Positions 7,916-15,994 of a stretch of 64,000 bases of DNA are shown piece by piece. The DNA comes from Flavobacterium sp. CFS9. GTDB taxonomy: Bacteria; Bacteroidota; Bacteroidia; Flavobacteriales; Flavobacteriaceae. The notes beneath the pieces were generated by a model that saw nothing but the letters and a program-made list of their open reading frames with translations, did no database searches and was not told the DNA's origin. Position 1 is the first letter of the stretch, and the number at the start of each line of letters is the position of its first letter. Position numbers and translations under genes: made by a program. The DNA is taken from positions 930,001-994,000 of the forward strand of contig NZ_AP031573.1 of assembly GCF_041154745.1 (NCBI RefSeq). The letters run 5' to 3'.

Positions 7916-10900
7916 TTAGAAATTAAGGTTTAAACCAAAAACCAACTGCCTGCTGCGCGGATAAGCCGAATAATCAACTCCCGGTGTTAACGGAGTTTTC
8001 CTTCTTGTTGATACTTCAGGATCCGGACCGGAGTAATTTGTAATTACAAACACGTTCGTTGCTGTAAAATAAAATCTCAATTTACTTACTCCCAGCTTAG
8101 ACGTTAAGGCTTGCGGTGTACTATAACCTAAAGTCAGCGTATTCAGTCTGAAGAACGAACCATCTTCTACCGCCCAGTCTGTAAACATGAATTTTTGCAT
8201 GTAAGGAGACCACATCGTAGTATTGGCATTCAGCGCTTCTAAAGCAGCAGGATCTGTTACCAATTGTCCCGAAGCAGGATCTAAATTGGTCCATCTTTTA
8301 CCATCTGCCATCTCGGTGCTTAAATTCTTGTATTGCCCGTTTCGGTTTGCTGTTGAAAACTCGGCTTTATTGGCATTGTAAATATCATTACCCACACTCC
8401 AGTTAAAAGCTGCAGAAAGATCAAAACCGTAAGCATTTGCATTAACAACCAAACCTCCGGTATGTTTAGGGTTAGAATTCCCTATTACTTTTTGATCCGA
8501 TGCTGTCACTTTATTATCAGCAGAACCATCTGTATTTTTCAGCTTCATCATCCCCGGCTGTAAAGCACCTACTACACTGCTTGCATCAACAACTCCGGCT
8601 TTTAAGGTGTACTTTCCTCCTGCATAATCAAAATCTGAAACTTCATAGCGTCCGTCACTTTGATACCCGTACATTAATCCCATTGGAGAACCTACATTTA
8701 CCACATAATCATTCCCAACATCAGTAGACGCCCAATTGGTATTGGTCCCAAAATTATCCATTACTCCAAGAGAGTTGATTCGGTTTTTATTCATTCCAAT
8801 ATTCACAGAAAAACTCAAACCATAATTTTTCTTTTCAAGGGCGATAAAATTCAGGGTGGCTTCAAAACCGGTATTTTGTGTTTCACCCATATTTCTAAAC
8901 TGGGTTTTGTATCCTGTACCTCCTACCGGGAATTCGATCAGTAAGTCCTTCGTTACATTTTTGTACACGTCAAAAGTTCCGTTCAGACGATTTTTGAAAA
9001 ACCCGAAATCAAGACCAATATTTTGCGTTACGGTAGTCTCCCACTTCAAATCCGGATTTGCCAAAACACTCGATGGAGACCAATAGCTGTCGAAACCGTT
9101 GATGAACCCATTTGTACTGGACAAATAACTCTGAACCGTTTGCCCCACAGGAATGTTATTGTTACCCGCCTCACCATAACTAAGTCTTAGCTTTAGAAGA
9201 TTTAACCACGAAGCATTTTTCAGGAAATTCTCTTCAGAAATTTTCCATGCTGCCGCTGCTGCCGGGAAATACCCCCAACGGTTGTCTCCTAAAAATCTGC
9301 TGGAACCGTCTGCACGGAAAGAAGCCGTTAATAAATAACGATCTTTAAAATCATAATTTAAACGCCCGAAAAAGGACAGTAATTTATCGTCCGGACTGTA
9401 AAAATTATCCACCGAAAAAGGGGTTCCCTGTGTCGTTAATTTCTTGGCCTGATCTAAATCAAAAAATTCCGGGTAATTTAAAATCGTGGTGGTTACGGTG
9501 TTTGAGGTTGTCGTAATCATCTCTTCTCCTAAAAGCGCTGTTAAATGATGATTGTCTCCAAGAATATTTTTAAAATCATAGTTTAAAGTATTCGCATTTC
9601 TGAAACGTACGTCTTTACGATCGCTCATGACCATACCCGGTTTTCCTGCACCAATCTTGGCAGTACTGGAAAAATAAGTAGAAGAACCGTAAAAACGATA
9701 ATCCGAATAATTAGAATTATCCAATCCTAAATCACTTTGAAATTTTAAGTCTTTGGCCAGTTTCCAACCAAAGCTTCCCAATAAATTGTAATTTTTTCGG
9801 TACTGCTGACGGTCATTGTCTGTTATGGCTAAAAATGGATTTACCAGATAACTGTTCACCGACTGGTCGTCATTATCTGTAGTTAATCCCGGCATTGGAA
9901 TTGGTGCGTAACCAACACTATGACGCAAACGGCTGTCTAATGACGAAGCCTGATTCTGATCGTTTGCACCACCACCATTTATATCAGTATCAGAGTAACG
10001 CACTGTAAATCCAAGGTCAATTTTTTCGCTTGCTTTATTTTTTAAGGCCAATGAAAGGTTATTTCTTTTAAAATTCGAACCTGCCATAATTGCTTTTTCA
10101 TCGTAATACGCATAGTTGAAGTTGTAACTAAGCTTTTCATTCCCTCCACGAATTCCTAAATCACGGCTGTTTACTTCACCGCGACGGCCGTAAACCTGCT
10201 TTTGCCAATCCGTTCCTTTTAAACCGTTATACAAATCGCGATCCTGCCAGTTCCCAAAATACTTGGTATAAGAACTTGGATTACTCAAAATCGTTTTATC
10301 CGTCTGATCCAATAAAGCATACTCGTATTGCCATTTTACAAAATCATCAACCGGAAGAACCTCAATTTCTTTGGCCATGGTTTTCATTCCGTAAAACATA
10401 TTATAGCTCACAGCCATTTTTCCGTCTTTACCTGTTTTAGTCGTAATAATAATAACCCCGTTTGCTCCTCTAGATCCGTAGATTGCAGTAGAAGACGCAT
10501 CTTTCAACACCGTCATCGATTCGACATTAGAAGCCGCAATATCACTCATGCTGTTTACCGGAAAACCATCTACAATAATTAATGGAGAAGCATCTTGTGT
10601 TAACGACCCGCCACCACGTACTCTGATTTTAATATCGGCATCCGGTGAACCTTCGCTTGAAGTAACCTGAACTCCGGCAATTCTACCTGTTAAAGCTTCA
10701 GCAATATTAGAAACCGGAACTTTTTTCAGATCATTTCCTGAAATGGAAGAAACTGCCCCTGTCAGATCTGATTTTTTAACCGTACCGTAACCCACTACCA
10801 CCACTTCATTTAAAGCATTTGAATCTTCGAGCAAAACAACATCAACTTTCGTTTTTCCGGTAGCATTGACTTCTTTAGTTTTAAAACCTATAAAGGAATA

Positions 10901-11146
10901 AGTTACAACCGCTTTAGGATTGGTCAATTTTAACTTATAGCGTCCGTCAAAATCTGAAGAAGTTCCGTTTTTGGTTCCTTTCTCTACTATATTAACACCC
11001 GGCAACGTAAGTCCTGCAGCATCCTTAACGGTTCCTTCGAGTGTAATACTTTGCGCATGCATTTGATTGCCGGCCAGTAAGCACAATAAGAAAACAACTG
11101 CAAAGCAACAATTTGCTCCTTTGTTAAATAAATCTTTAAAATTCAT
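7916..11146 (-). CDS. SusC/RagA-family TonB-dependent outer-membrane receptor
   Basis: A 1076-residue receptor that imports substrate captured by its SusD partner using TonB energy. After a signal peptide ending near AGNQMHAQ come a carboxypeptidase-regulatory-like domain (LEGTVKDAAGLTLPGVNIVEKGTKNGT, residues ~35-105), the TonB box region and plug (ALNEVVVVGYGTVKKSDLTGAV; ASSTAIYGSRGANGVIIITTKTG), and a 22-strand barrel to the C-terminal aromatic-ended strand (LVFGLNLNF). Length is typical. It is first in the operon. Two palindromes with central CG lie upstream, one immediately after a -7 box, suggesting repression by a LacI-type protein not encoded in this window. Confidence 0.95.
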   Translation of the reverse strand: MNFKDLFNKGANCCFAVVFLLCLLAGNQMHAQSITLEGTVKDAAGLTLPGVNIVEKGTKNGTSSDFDGRYKLKLTNPKAVVTYSFIGFKTKEVNATGKTKVDVVLLEDSNALNEVVVVGYGTVKKSDLTGAVSSISGNDLKKVPVSNIAEALTGRIAGVQVTSSEGSPDADIKIRVRGGGSLTQDASPLIIVDGFPVNSMSDIAASNVESMTVLKDASSTAIYGSRGANGVIIITTKTGKDGKMAVSYNMFYGMKTMAKEIEVLPVDDFVKWQYEYALLDQTDKTILSNPSSYTKYFGNWQDRDLYNGLKGTDWQKQVYGRRGEVNSRDLGIRGGNEKLSYNFNYAYYDEKAIMAGSNFKRNNLSLALKNKASEKIDLGFTVRYSDTDINGGGANDQNQASSLDSRLRHSVGYAPIPMPGLTTDNDDQSVNSYLVNPFLAITDNDRQQYRKNYNLLGSFGWKLAKDLKFQSDLGLDNSNYSDYRFYGSSTYFSSTAKIGAGKPGMVMSDRKDVRFRNANTLNYDFKNILGDNHHLTALLGEEMITTTSNTVTTTILNYPEFFDLDQAKKLTTQGTPFSVDNFYSPDDKLLSFFGRLNYDFKDRYLLTASFRADGSSRFLGDNRWGYFPAAAAAWKISEENFLKNASWLNLLKLRLSYGEAGNNNIPVGQTVQSYLSSTNGFINGFDSYWSPSSVLANPDLKWETTVTQNIGLDFGFFKNRLNGTFDVYKNVTKDLLIEFPVGGTGYKTQFRNMGETQNTGFEATLNFIALEKKNYGLSFSVNIGMNKNRINSLGVMDNFGTNTNWASTDVGNDYVVNVGSPMGLMYGYQSDGRYEVSDFDYAGGKYTLKAGVVDASSVVGALQPGMMKLKNTDGSADNKVTASDQKVIGNSNPKHTGGLVVNANAYGFDLSAAFNWSVGNDIYNANKAEFSTANRNGQYKNLSTEMADGKRWTNLDPASGQLVTDPAALEALNANTTMWSPYMQKFMFTDWAVEDGSFFRLNTLTLGYSTPQALTSKLGVSKLRFYFTATNVFVITNYSGPDPEVSTRRKTPLTPGVDYSAYPRSRQLVFGLNLNF

Positions 11147-11317
11147 GGTTAATGGTTTAAGTGATTAATTGTTTTAGGTACTATTTGTGGTTATTCATTT
11201 TTTTTACGGTGTACTTTCCTCTCAATTTAGAAAACCGTTCTTCTTCAACTGCAATATCATTTTTTCAGTTGTTTTTACGTATCCTTTTCGGAGTCTTTTT
11301 TTCATCAATAAAAAATT

Positions 11318-11331
11318 TGTAATCGATTACA
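11318..11331. promoter_or_regulatory. LacI-type operator palindrome 1
   Basis: TGTAATCGATTACA is a perfect 14-bp palindrome with a central CG, as in many LacI-family operators. On the minus strand it begins immediately after the -7 box at 11332-11339, so a bound repressor would cover the transcription start of the SusC operon. Confidence 0.6.
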
Positions 11332-11339
11332 CAAACATA
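11332..11339 (-). promoter_or_regulatory. Predicted -7 box of the SusC operon
   Basis: TATGTTTG on the minus strand matches TAnnTTTG. No clear TTG lies 19-21 nt upstream, consistent with a regulated promoter. The leader would be about 185 nt. Confidence 0.55.
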
Positions 11340-11504
11340 AATCTTTTTTTGACATAAAAAACTAAAAATCACAAAAAATTCCCAAAATAAATAACATACC
11401 AAAAATAAAACCGCCTTTTTATATCACAAATGCAATTTAAGCTTGATATAAATAGTAAATATATTTTTATTTTTTTAGTGAATTCCTGCGGTTTCACAAA
11501 AAAA

Positions 11505-11517
11505 ATAATCGATTACA
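11505..11517. promoter_or_regulatory. LacI-type operator palindrome 2
   Basis: TAATCGATTA with flanking sequence matching operator 1 over 12 nt (TAATCGATTACA). It lies about 186 bp from operator 1, a spacing that would allow looping. Confidence 0.5.
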
Positions 11518-11728
11518 AGAAAACTCATTGCCATATTGTTAACTTCTTTTTCCTGCTTTTTTAATGGCCGTTTTTTCAAAAAAAATAACAAAAAACCGAA
11601 TTCCTGTCACAAAAATTATTACTTCCGAAGTCACGCCACCGCTACAAAGACACCATATTCTTACTAAAAAGAAACACTACATACCACAACCCTGGTTAGA
11701 ATGAATCCAAAAACAATAAAAGGCAAAA
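11518..11728. other. Gene-free AT-rich spacer
   Basis: No ORF, RNA or repeat that I can support between the second palindrome and the MFS terminator. Confidence 0.4.
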
Positions 11729-11767
11729 AAAAGAGTCTTTGAACCCGATAAGTTCAAAGACTCTTTT
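11729..11767 (-). terminator. Intrinsic terminator of the MFS gene
   Basis: A perfect 16-bp stem (AAAAGAGTCTTTGAAC with its complement), 7-nt loop CCGATAA, and a T-run on the minus strand, about 90 bp past the stop of the MFS gene. Confidence 0.85.
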
Positions 11768-11857
11768 CATATAATTTGCAAAAATTAATATCAGCTAACT
11801 TTTTACTGCTTATTCTTCTTTCACATAGCCTAAATCTGACTAGTTATAACAGGAGCA

Positions 11858-13024
11858 TTACGCTTTTTGCAACTGTAAATTCCCTTTATGTTTCTGCATT
11901 AAAGCAAATGTAATCACCATACCGCTTAACGCCATAACCAAACCAATTAAATTTGGCGAAGCATAGCTGTACCCAGCAGACAAAGGCAAACCTCCTAAAA
12001 AGGCTCCCAACGCATTTCCAATATTAAAACTTCCCTGCAGCGCGGCCGAAGCAATCATTTCGGCATCCTTGGCTGTTTTGATCATTAACATTTGGATTGG
12101 AGCAATCACCGAAAAAGAAACAGCACCCGTTAAAAAAGTCAGGAATAAGGACACATATTGATTGAATGAGAAGAAGTACACCATAATTAAATCAATCGCC
12201 ATCACAAAAAGCAATGCCAATACAGTGGGTGCAGGAGAATATTTATCCGCCAGTTTACCTCCGGCAAAATTACCTACCAGCATTCCTAAACCGGCTAGAA
12301 TCAAAATATAGGACACATCCTCAGGTGCAAACTTCGAAACATTTGTCATTAGAGGTGCGATATAGCTAATCCATGCAAAAAGACCTCCAAATCCAATAGC
12401 TGTAATTCCAATAATTAACCAGGCTTCTGTTTTCTTAAAGAACAATAACTGGGTTTTCATATTGACACTTCCGCTCTTTTCCAGATTTGGCATCCATAGC
12501 GAAATAAATAAAAACGTTAACAAACCTACAGCGGCAATTAAAACAAATGTATAGCGCCAGATAAAGTTATGTCCAATATAAGTACCAATAGGCACACCGA
12601 TTAAATTCGCCAGTGTTAAACCCGAAAACATAATGGCGATCGCCTGAGCTTCTTTACCCTTATCGGCCAAACGGCTCGCGACTACAGCTCCTACGCCAAA
12701 AAAAGCTCCGTGCGGTAATCCCGATAGAAATCTTGAAGCGAATAGAAAATTATAGTCAGGCGCAATAATCGAAAGAGCATTAAATACCGTCAGCATCAAA
12801 GCCAAAATTAAAAGCATTTTTTTGGGTGCAAAATTTCTTCCCAGAATAACCAGTAAAGGCGCACCAATGACAACACCAAGTGCATAAGCAGAGATTAAAT
12901 ATCCGGCAACCGGAATCGAAACTTTCATATCTGAAGCAATATCAGGCAGCAAACCCATCATGACAAATTCGGTAATTCCGATAGTCAAACCTCCTAATGA
13001 GAGTGCAATAAGACTTTTTTTCAT
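11858..13024 (-). CDS. MFS transporter, AraJ/YdhP-type (DHA1) exporter
   Basis: A 388-residue, 12-helix inner-membrane protein of the major facilitator superfamily, probably a proton-coupled drug or sugar exporter of the AraJ/YdhP/Cmr group. It opens with GGLTIGITEFVMMGLLPDIA, the family's TM1 signature (xxGxTEFxxMGLLP), and has the loop 2-3 motif GRNFAPKKML, motif SRFLSGLPHGAFFGVG in TM4, and a second-half GGKLADKYS. I start at ATG 13024, where TM1 begins, not at the longer frame start (13255), which would overlap the divergent AraC gene. A minus-strand -7 box lies at 13061-13068. The AraC gene across a 102-bp spacer is the probable regulator. Confidence 0.9.
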   Translation of the reverse strand: MKKSLIALSLGGLTIGITEFVMMGLLPDIASDMKVSIPVAGYLISAYALGVVIGAPLLVILGRNFAPKKMLLILALMLTVFNALSIIAPDYNFLFASRFLSGLPHGAFFGVGAVVASRLADKGKEAQAIAIMFSGLTLANLIGVPIGTYIGHNFIWRYTFVLIAAVGLLTFLFISLWMPNLEKSGSVNMKTQLLFFKKTEAWLIIGITAIGFGGLFAWISYIAPLMTNVSKFAPEDVSYILILAGLGMLVGNFAGGKLADKYSPAPTVLALLFVMAIDLIMVYFFSFNQYVSLFLTFLTGAVSFSVIAPIQMLMIKTAKDAEMIASAALQGSFNIGNALGAFLGGLPLSAGYSYASPNLIGLVMALSGMVITFALMQKHKGNLQLQKA

Positions 13025-13060
13025 TTGTTTGTAATAGAAAGGAATAGAATTTCTATGCTG

Positions 13061-13101
13061 CAAATTTAACACCGTTAAGCGGAAAATAAATTGTACATTT
13101 G
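13061..13101. promoter_or_regulatory. Back-to-back -7 boxes between MFS and AraC genes
   Basis: CAAATTTA at 13061-13068 is TAAATTTG on the minus strand (toward the MFS gene). TACATTTG at 13094-13101 faces the AraC gene. Both match TAnnTTTG; neither has a good TTG at -33. Confidence 0.5.
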
Positions 13102-13126
13102 CGACATAAACTTGTAAATTTAAGTT

Positions 13127-13960
13127 ATGCCTAAATTCAATCAGTTTGAAAAGCTTGTCATTCATGAGTTCGAAGATGACGTATTTCCTCATGTTCCGCA
13201 CACTCACACCTATTATGAGATTATTTACATCAAAAGAGGCAGCGGAATTCATCATCTTAACAACAATCTACTTTCTTATAAAGCGGGAGATCTGTTTGTG
13301 ATTTCTCCGGAAGACGAACATTATTTCGATATTAAAAAAAGAACGCGTTTTGTTTACATCAAGTTCACTGACAACTATTTTGATTCAAACAGGAATCTTT
13401 TTTGTGATGATTTACTGCTGAATAGCCCGGAGGATTTTATGCGGAACAAACTCTTGAAGGAAATGGTTTTAAAAGTAGACGATCCTTGTAAAACCATCTT
13501 AAAAAACACCATCGAAAACATTACCGCTTACAATTGCAAAACCGATGTTTCGAGTTCTCCTATTGTTTTTTATCAGATTCTTTCCATTTTTGGATTGATC
13601 AAAGAAACCATCCGCTGTATGAATCTGCAACTGAAATCGACTCATATTGATACCGAGCAAATCGCAACTTATATCCATCAAAACATTTACAACCCCAAAT
13701 TGGTTCAGATTAAAGTTATTGCAGATCATTTTAATATTGCCCAGACTTATTTCAGCGCATACTTTAAAAGAACTTTTGCCATAAGCTATCGCGAGTACAT
13801 TCACAACCTGAGAACTACTTTAATCGAAAAACGAATTCACAACAATCAGCTCCCGATTAAACAAATTGCTCATGAATTTGGCTTTACTGATGAAAGCCAC
13901 CTTTCCAATTATTTTAAAAAAAGGAAAAACATGAAACCTACCGATTATAAAAAACTGTGA
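13127..13960 (+). CDS. AraC family transcriptional regulator
   Basis: A 277-residue regulator. The N-terminal cupin (FPHVPHTHTYYEIIYIKRGSG, YKAGDLFVISPEDEHYF) would sense a small molecule. Residues about 180-277 hold the AraC DNA-binding pair of helix-turn-helix motifs, ending IKQIAHEFGFTDESHLSNYF and MKPTDYKK. It is divergent from the MFS exporter with a 102-bp spacer that carries -7 boxes for both directions, the usual arrangement of a local regulator and its target. Start ATG 13127 is 26 nt after its -7 box. Confidence 0.9.
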   Translation: MPKFNQFEKLVIHEFEDDVFPHVPHTHTYYEIIYIKRGSGIHHLNNNLLSYKAGDLFVISPEDEHYFDIKKRTRFVYIKFTDNYFDSNRNLFCDDLLLNSPEDFMRNKLLKEMVLKVDDPCKTILKNTIENITAYNCKTDVSSSPIVFYQILSIFGLIKETIRCMNLQLKSTHIDTEQIATYIHQNIYNPKLVQIKVIADHFNIAQTYFSAYFKRTFAISYREYIHNLRTTLIEKRIHNNQLPIKQIAHEFGFTDESHLSNYFKKRKNMKPTDYKKL

Positions 13961-14000
13961 GGATTGAAATTCAAAAAACTCAAGAGTAAAAAAAAATACC

Positions 14001-14008
14001 TAAATTTG
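14001..14008 (+). promoter_or_regulatory. Predicted -7 box before the Cys-rich gene
   Basis: TAAATTTG matches TAnnTTTG and lies 20 nt before the TTG start at 14028. Confidence 0.45.
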
Positions 14009-14027
14009 TAACTCTAAAGCATTTTCG

Positions 14028-14414
14028 TTGACAGGAAAAATCTACATAGTGTTTCTAATCATGACCTTTGGCTTCTTACTGATGCCAAGTGAAGGTTATG
14101 CCTGCGGAAAAACGAATGAAAAAAGCTCCTGCGAAAAGAAAGCGGTTTCAAAACCGGAAACTTCAAATGCTTCTCAAAAAAACTGTTGCCAAAAAGACAA
14201 CGGCTCCAAAAATGACGAGCACGGCTGCAACCGAAAATGTGACCATTCGGGCTGTACCCCATCGGGACTTCAATTCAGCTTAATGATAAAAAATGAATTT
14301 GAATTCACTGAAAATCTATTCAATTTCTCTTTGGAGAAAACAATTCCTTACTACAAAAACATCAGTATTTCTGATGGTTTTACTTCTATCTGGTCACCCC
14401 CAAAAATAAAATAA
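14028..14414 (+). CDS. Cys-rich exported protein of the copper cluster
   Basis: A 128-residue exported protein. The signal peptide IYIVFLIMTFGFLLM ends before SEGYAC; the mature N-terminal half is a lysine- and cysteine-rich tract with eight or more cysteines (ACGK, SSCEKK, NCCQK, HGCNRKCDHSGC), which suggests binding of soft metals such as copper. The C-terminal half is ordinary. I accept a TTG start at 14028 because it gives a basic N-terminus and full signal peptide; the next ATG (14061) would shorten the signal. It opens a cluster of copper-type genes. Not a family I can name. Confidence 0.65.
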   Translation: MTGKIYIVFLIMTFGFLLMPSEGYACGKTNEKSSCEKKAVSKPETSNASQKNCCQKDNGSKNDEHGCNRKCDHSGCTPSGLQFSLMIKNEFEFTENLFNFSLEKTIPYYKNISISDGFTSIWSPPKIK

Positions 14415-14579
14415 TTGTATTTCTGACAGCCAAAGTTACGCCTTGTAACGAAGCTTTTATTTCTCATAAAAAAAACTAACACACTGTGCTTCAGATTATT
14501 TATGAGATTATAATTAGCAATAACAATTTTAAATTATTTAACTTAGAGGGAATTTAACGCTCTAATAAAATCAGATACA

Positions 14580-15110
14580 ATGAAAAAATCAATTTTAACC
14601 ATAGTTATAGTAATCTTAGTCGCTTTTTCTGCTAATATTATTCTGGCCACTTCCATAAAAAGAGAAACCACTGCAATAGAAGTTGCCGATTCAAGTCAGT
14701 TACAAACTGTTTATGACGCTTATTTTACGGTAAAAGATGCCTTAATTAAAAGCGATGCCAAACTTACTTCGGCAAAAGCCAAAGATTTACTGGACGCCAT
14801 TACAGCTATAAAAATGGACCAATTAAAGGGTGACGAACACAATGCCTGGATGAAAGTCATGAAAAAAATAACAGCTGACGCTAAAAGTATTTCGACTACA
14901 ACAGATCTTAAAAAACAGCGCGAAACTTTCAAATCGCTCTCCAAAAACACTTACGAACTTATTAAAGTGTCAAAATCAAATCAGGCTGTATACAAACAAC
15001 ACTGCCCGATGGTCGATGCCGACTGGCTGAGCAAAGAAAAGACGATTAAAAATCCTTATTACGGTTCGTCAATGTTAACTTGTGGAAGTGTGGTAGAAAC
15101 GATCCAATAA
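14580..15110 (+). CDS. DUF3347 copper-binding-type periplasmic protein
   Basis: A 176-residue exported protein with an N-terminal signal/anchor helix (residues 5-24). Residues about 40-175 resemble DUF3347, a helical domain found alone or at the end of CusB-like efflux adaptors in Bacteroidota. The C-terminus has the conserved ligands HCPM (with DADWLS) and NPYYGSSMLTCG, suited to bind Cu(I) or a similar metal through Cys, Met and His. It sits between a Cys-rich exported protein and an HMA-AraC regulator, 2 nt before the latter, so a copper buffering or sensing role is likely. Confidence 0.8.
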   Translation: MKKSILTIVIVILVAFSANIILATSIKRETTAIEVADSSQLQTVYDAYFTVKDALIKSDAKLTSAKAKDLLDAITAIKMDQLKGDEHNAWMKVMKKITADAKSISTTTDLKKQRETFKSLSKNTYELIKVSKSNQAVYKQHCPMVDADWLSKEKTIKNPYYGSSMLTCGSVVETIQ

Positions 15111-15112
15111 AT

Positions 15113-15673
15113 ATGACACTCTGCATCAAAAACATGGTGTGCAGACGATGTATAATGGTTGTGGAGTCTGAGTTTAAAAAACTCGGACTTCATCCAATTT
15201 CTGTTGCCTTAGGCGAAGTCAAACTAGAGAACTCTATTTCCAAAAATCAAAAAGAAATACTGCTCAAAAGCTTGCAGGCTCTGGGTTTTGATTTTATTGA
15301 TGACAAAAAAAGCAAGACGGTTGAGAACATAAAAAAAGGCATCGCTGACCTGATTCATTCTAAAAACAACGACCCCAAAGTCAACTTGTCTGATCACTTA
15401 ATTAAAAACCTCAGCCAGGATTACAGCACACTAAGCAATTTATTCTCAGAAGTTGAAAACACAACTATCGAAAAATACTTTATCAGCCAAAAAATAGAAA
15501 AAGTAAAGGAGCTGCTCCTTTGTAACGAACTGTCGTTAGGTGAGATTGCGGATGCTCTAAACTATAGTAATGCAGCACATCTAAGCAATCAATTCAAGAA
15601 AATCACAGGCTTTACTCCTACTGGTTTTAAACAATTGAAGGATAAAAAAAGTACTCAGATTAAGGATCTGTAA
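15113..15673 (+). CDS. AraC-type regulator with N-terminal HMA-like metal domain
   Basis: A 186-residue regulator. Residues 1-65 look like a heavy-metal-associated (ferredoxin-like) domain with the metal loop NMVCRRCIMVV, a variant of MxCxxC, and a GFDF motif near residue 63. Residues about 95-180 form the AraC helix-turn-helix pair, of which the last part, LSLGEIADALNYSNAAHLSNQFKK and GFTPTGFKQ, is clear. The usual AraC cupin is absent. I start at ATG 15113, 2 nt after the DUF3347 stop, which implies translational coupling. The likely role is a copper-responsive regulator of this cluster. Confidence 0.8.
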   Translation: MTLCIKNMVCRRCIMVVESEFKKLGLHPISVALGEVKLENSISKNQKEILLKSLQALGFDFIDDKKSKTVENIKKGIADLIHSKNNDPKVNLSDHLIKNLSQDYSTLSNLFSEVENTTIEKYFISQKIEKVKELLLCNELSLGEIADALNYSNAAHLSNQFKKITGFTPTGFKQLKDKKSTQIKDL

Positions 15674-15837
15674 AACACTTTGATGTGGTTATACGGGCTG
15701 CTTACGTAAATACACGAGAGTATTTGCAGGCTTTACGATTAGATTTTGAAATCTTACAAATCATTCTCAAAATTGTACAACCCCTAAGTAATCTTTACTT
15801 CGGAAATTTGCATTGTAATACTTAAAACATTGAAAAA

Positions 15838-15994
15838 ATGACATTTACAGCCCGAGGAAAAAATTACAGCAATGGGAATCTGAGCCGAAGCGGAAATCGA
15901 GAGCACCAAAATAACGCAGGTAAAAATCAAGTTCGGCTTTAGTAATTGTACACTTTACGATTACGAAATCCAAACCTTTAAAAAATCAATATGA
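15838..15994 (+). pseudogene. Possible remnant of a small gene before the multicopper oxidase
   Basis: Frame 15842-15994 reads as protein-like sequence ending KFGFSNCTLYDYEIQT and its stop overlaps the ATG of the oxidase (ATATGA), as a coupled operon partner would. It is broken by an in-frame TGA at 15881 and has no start codon after it. In the neighbouring frame, an ATG at 15838 gives only a 34-codon basic ORF. Either a frameshift/nonsense remnant or chance. Confidence 0.3.

Noticed and set aside
11858..13255. Longer start for the MFS gene
   Set aside because: It would overlap the divergent AraC gene by over 100 bp and adds a hydrophilic stretch before TM1; ATG 13024 fits the family.
15838..15942. 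34-codon ORF before the multicopper oxidase as a real gene
   Set aside because: Composition is unlike the neighbours and another frame in the same DNA looks more protein-like; listed only as a possible remnant.
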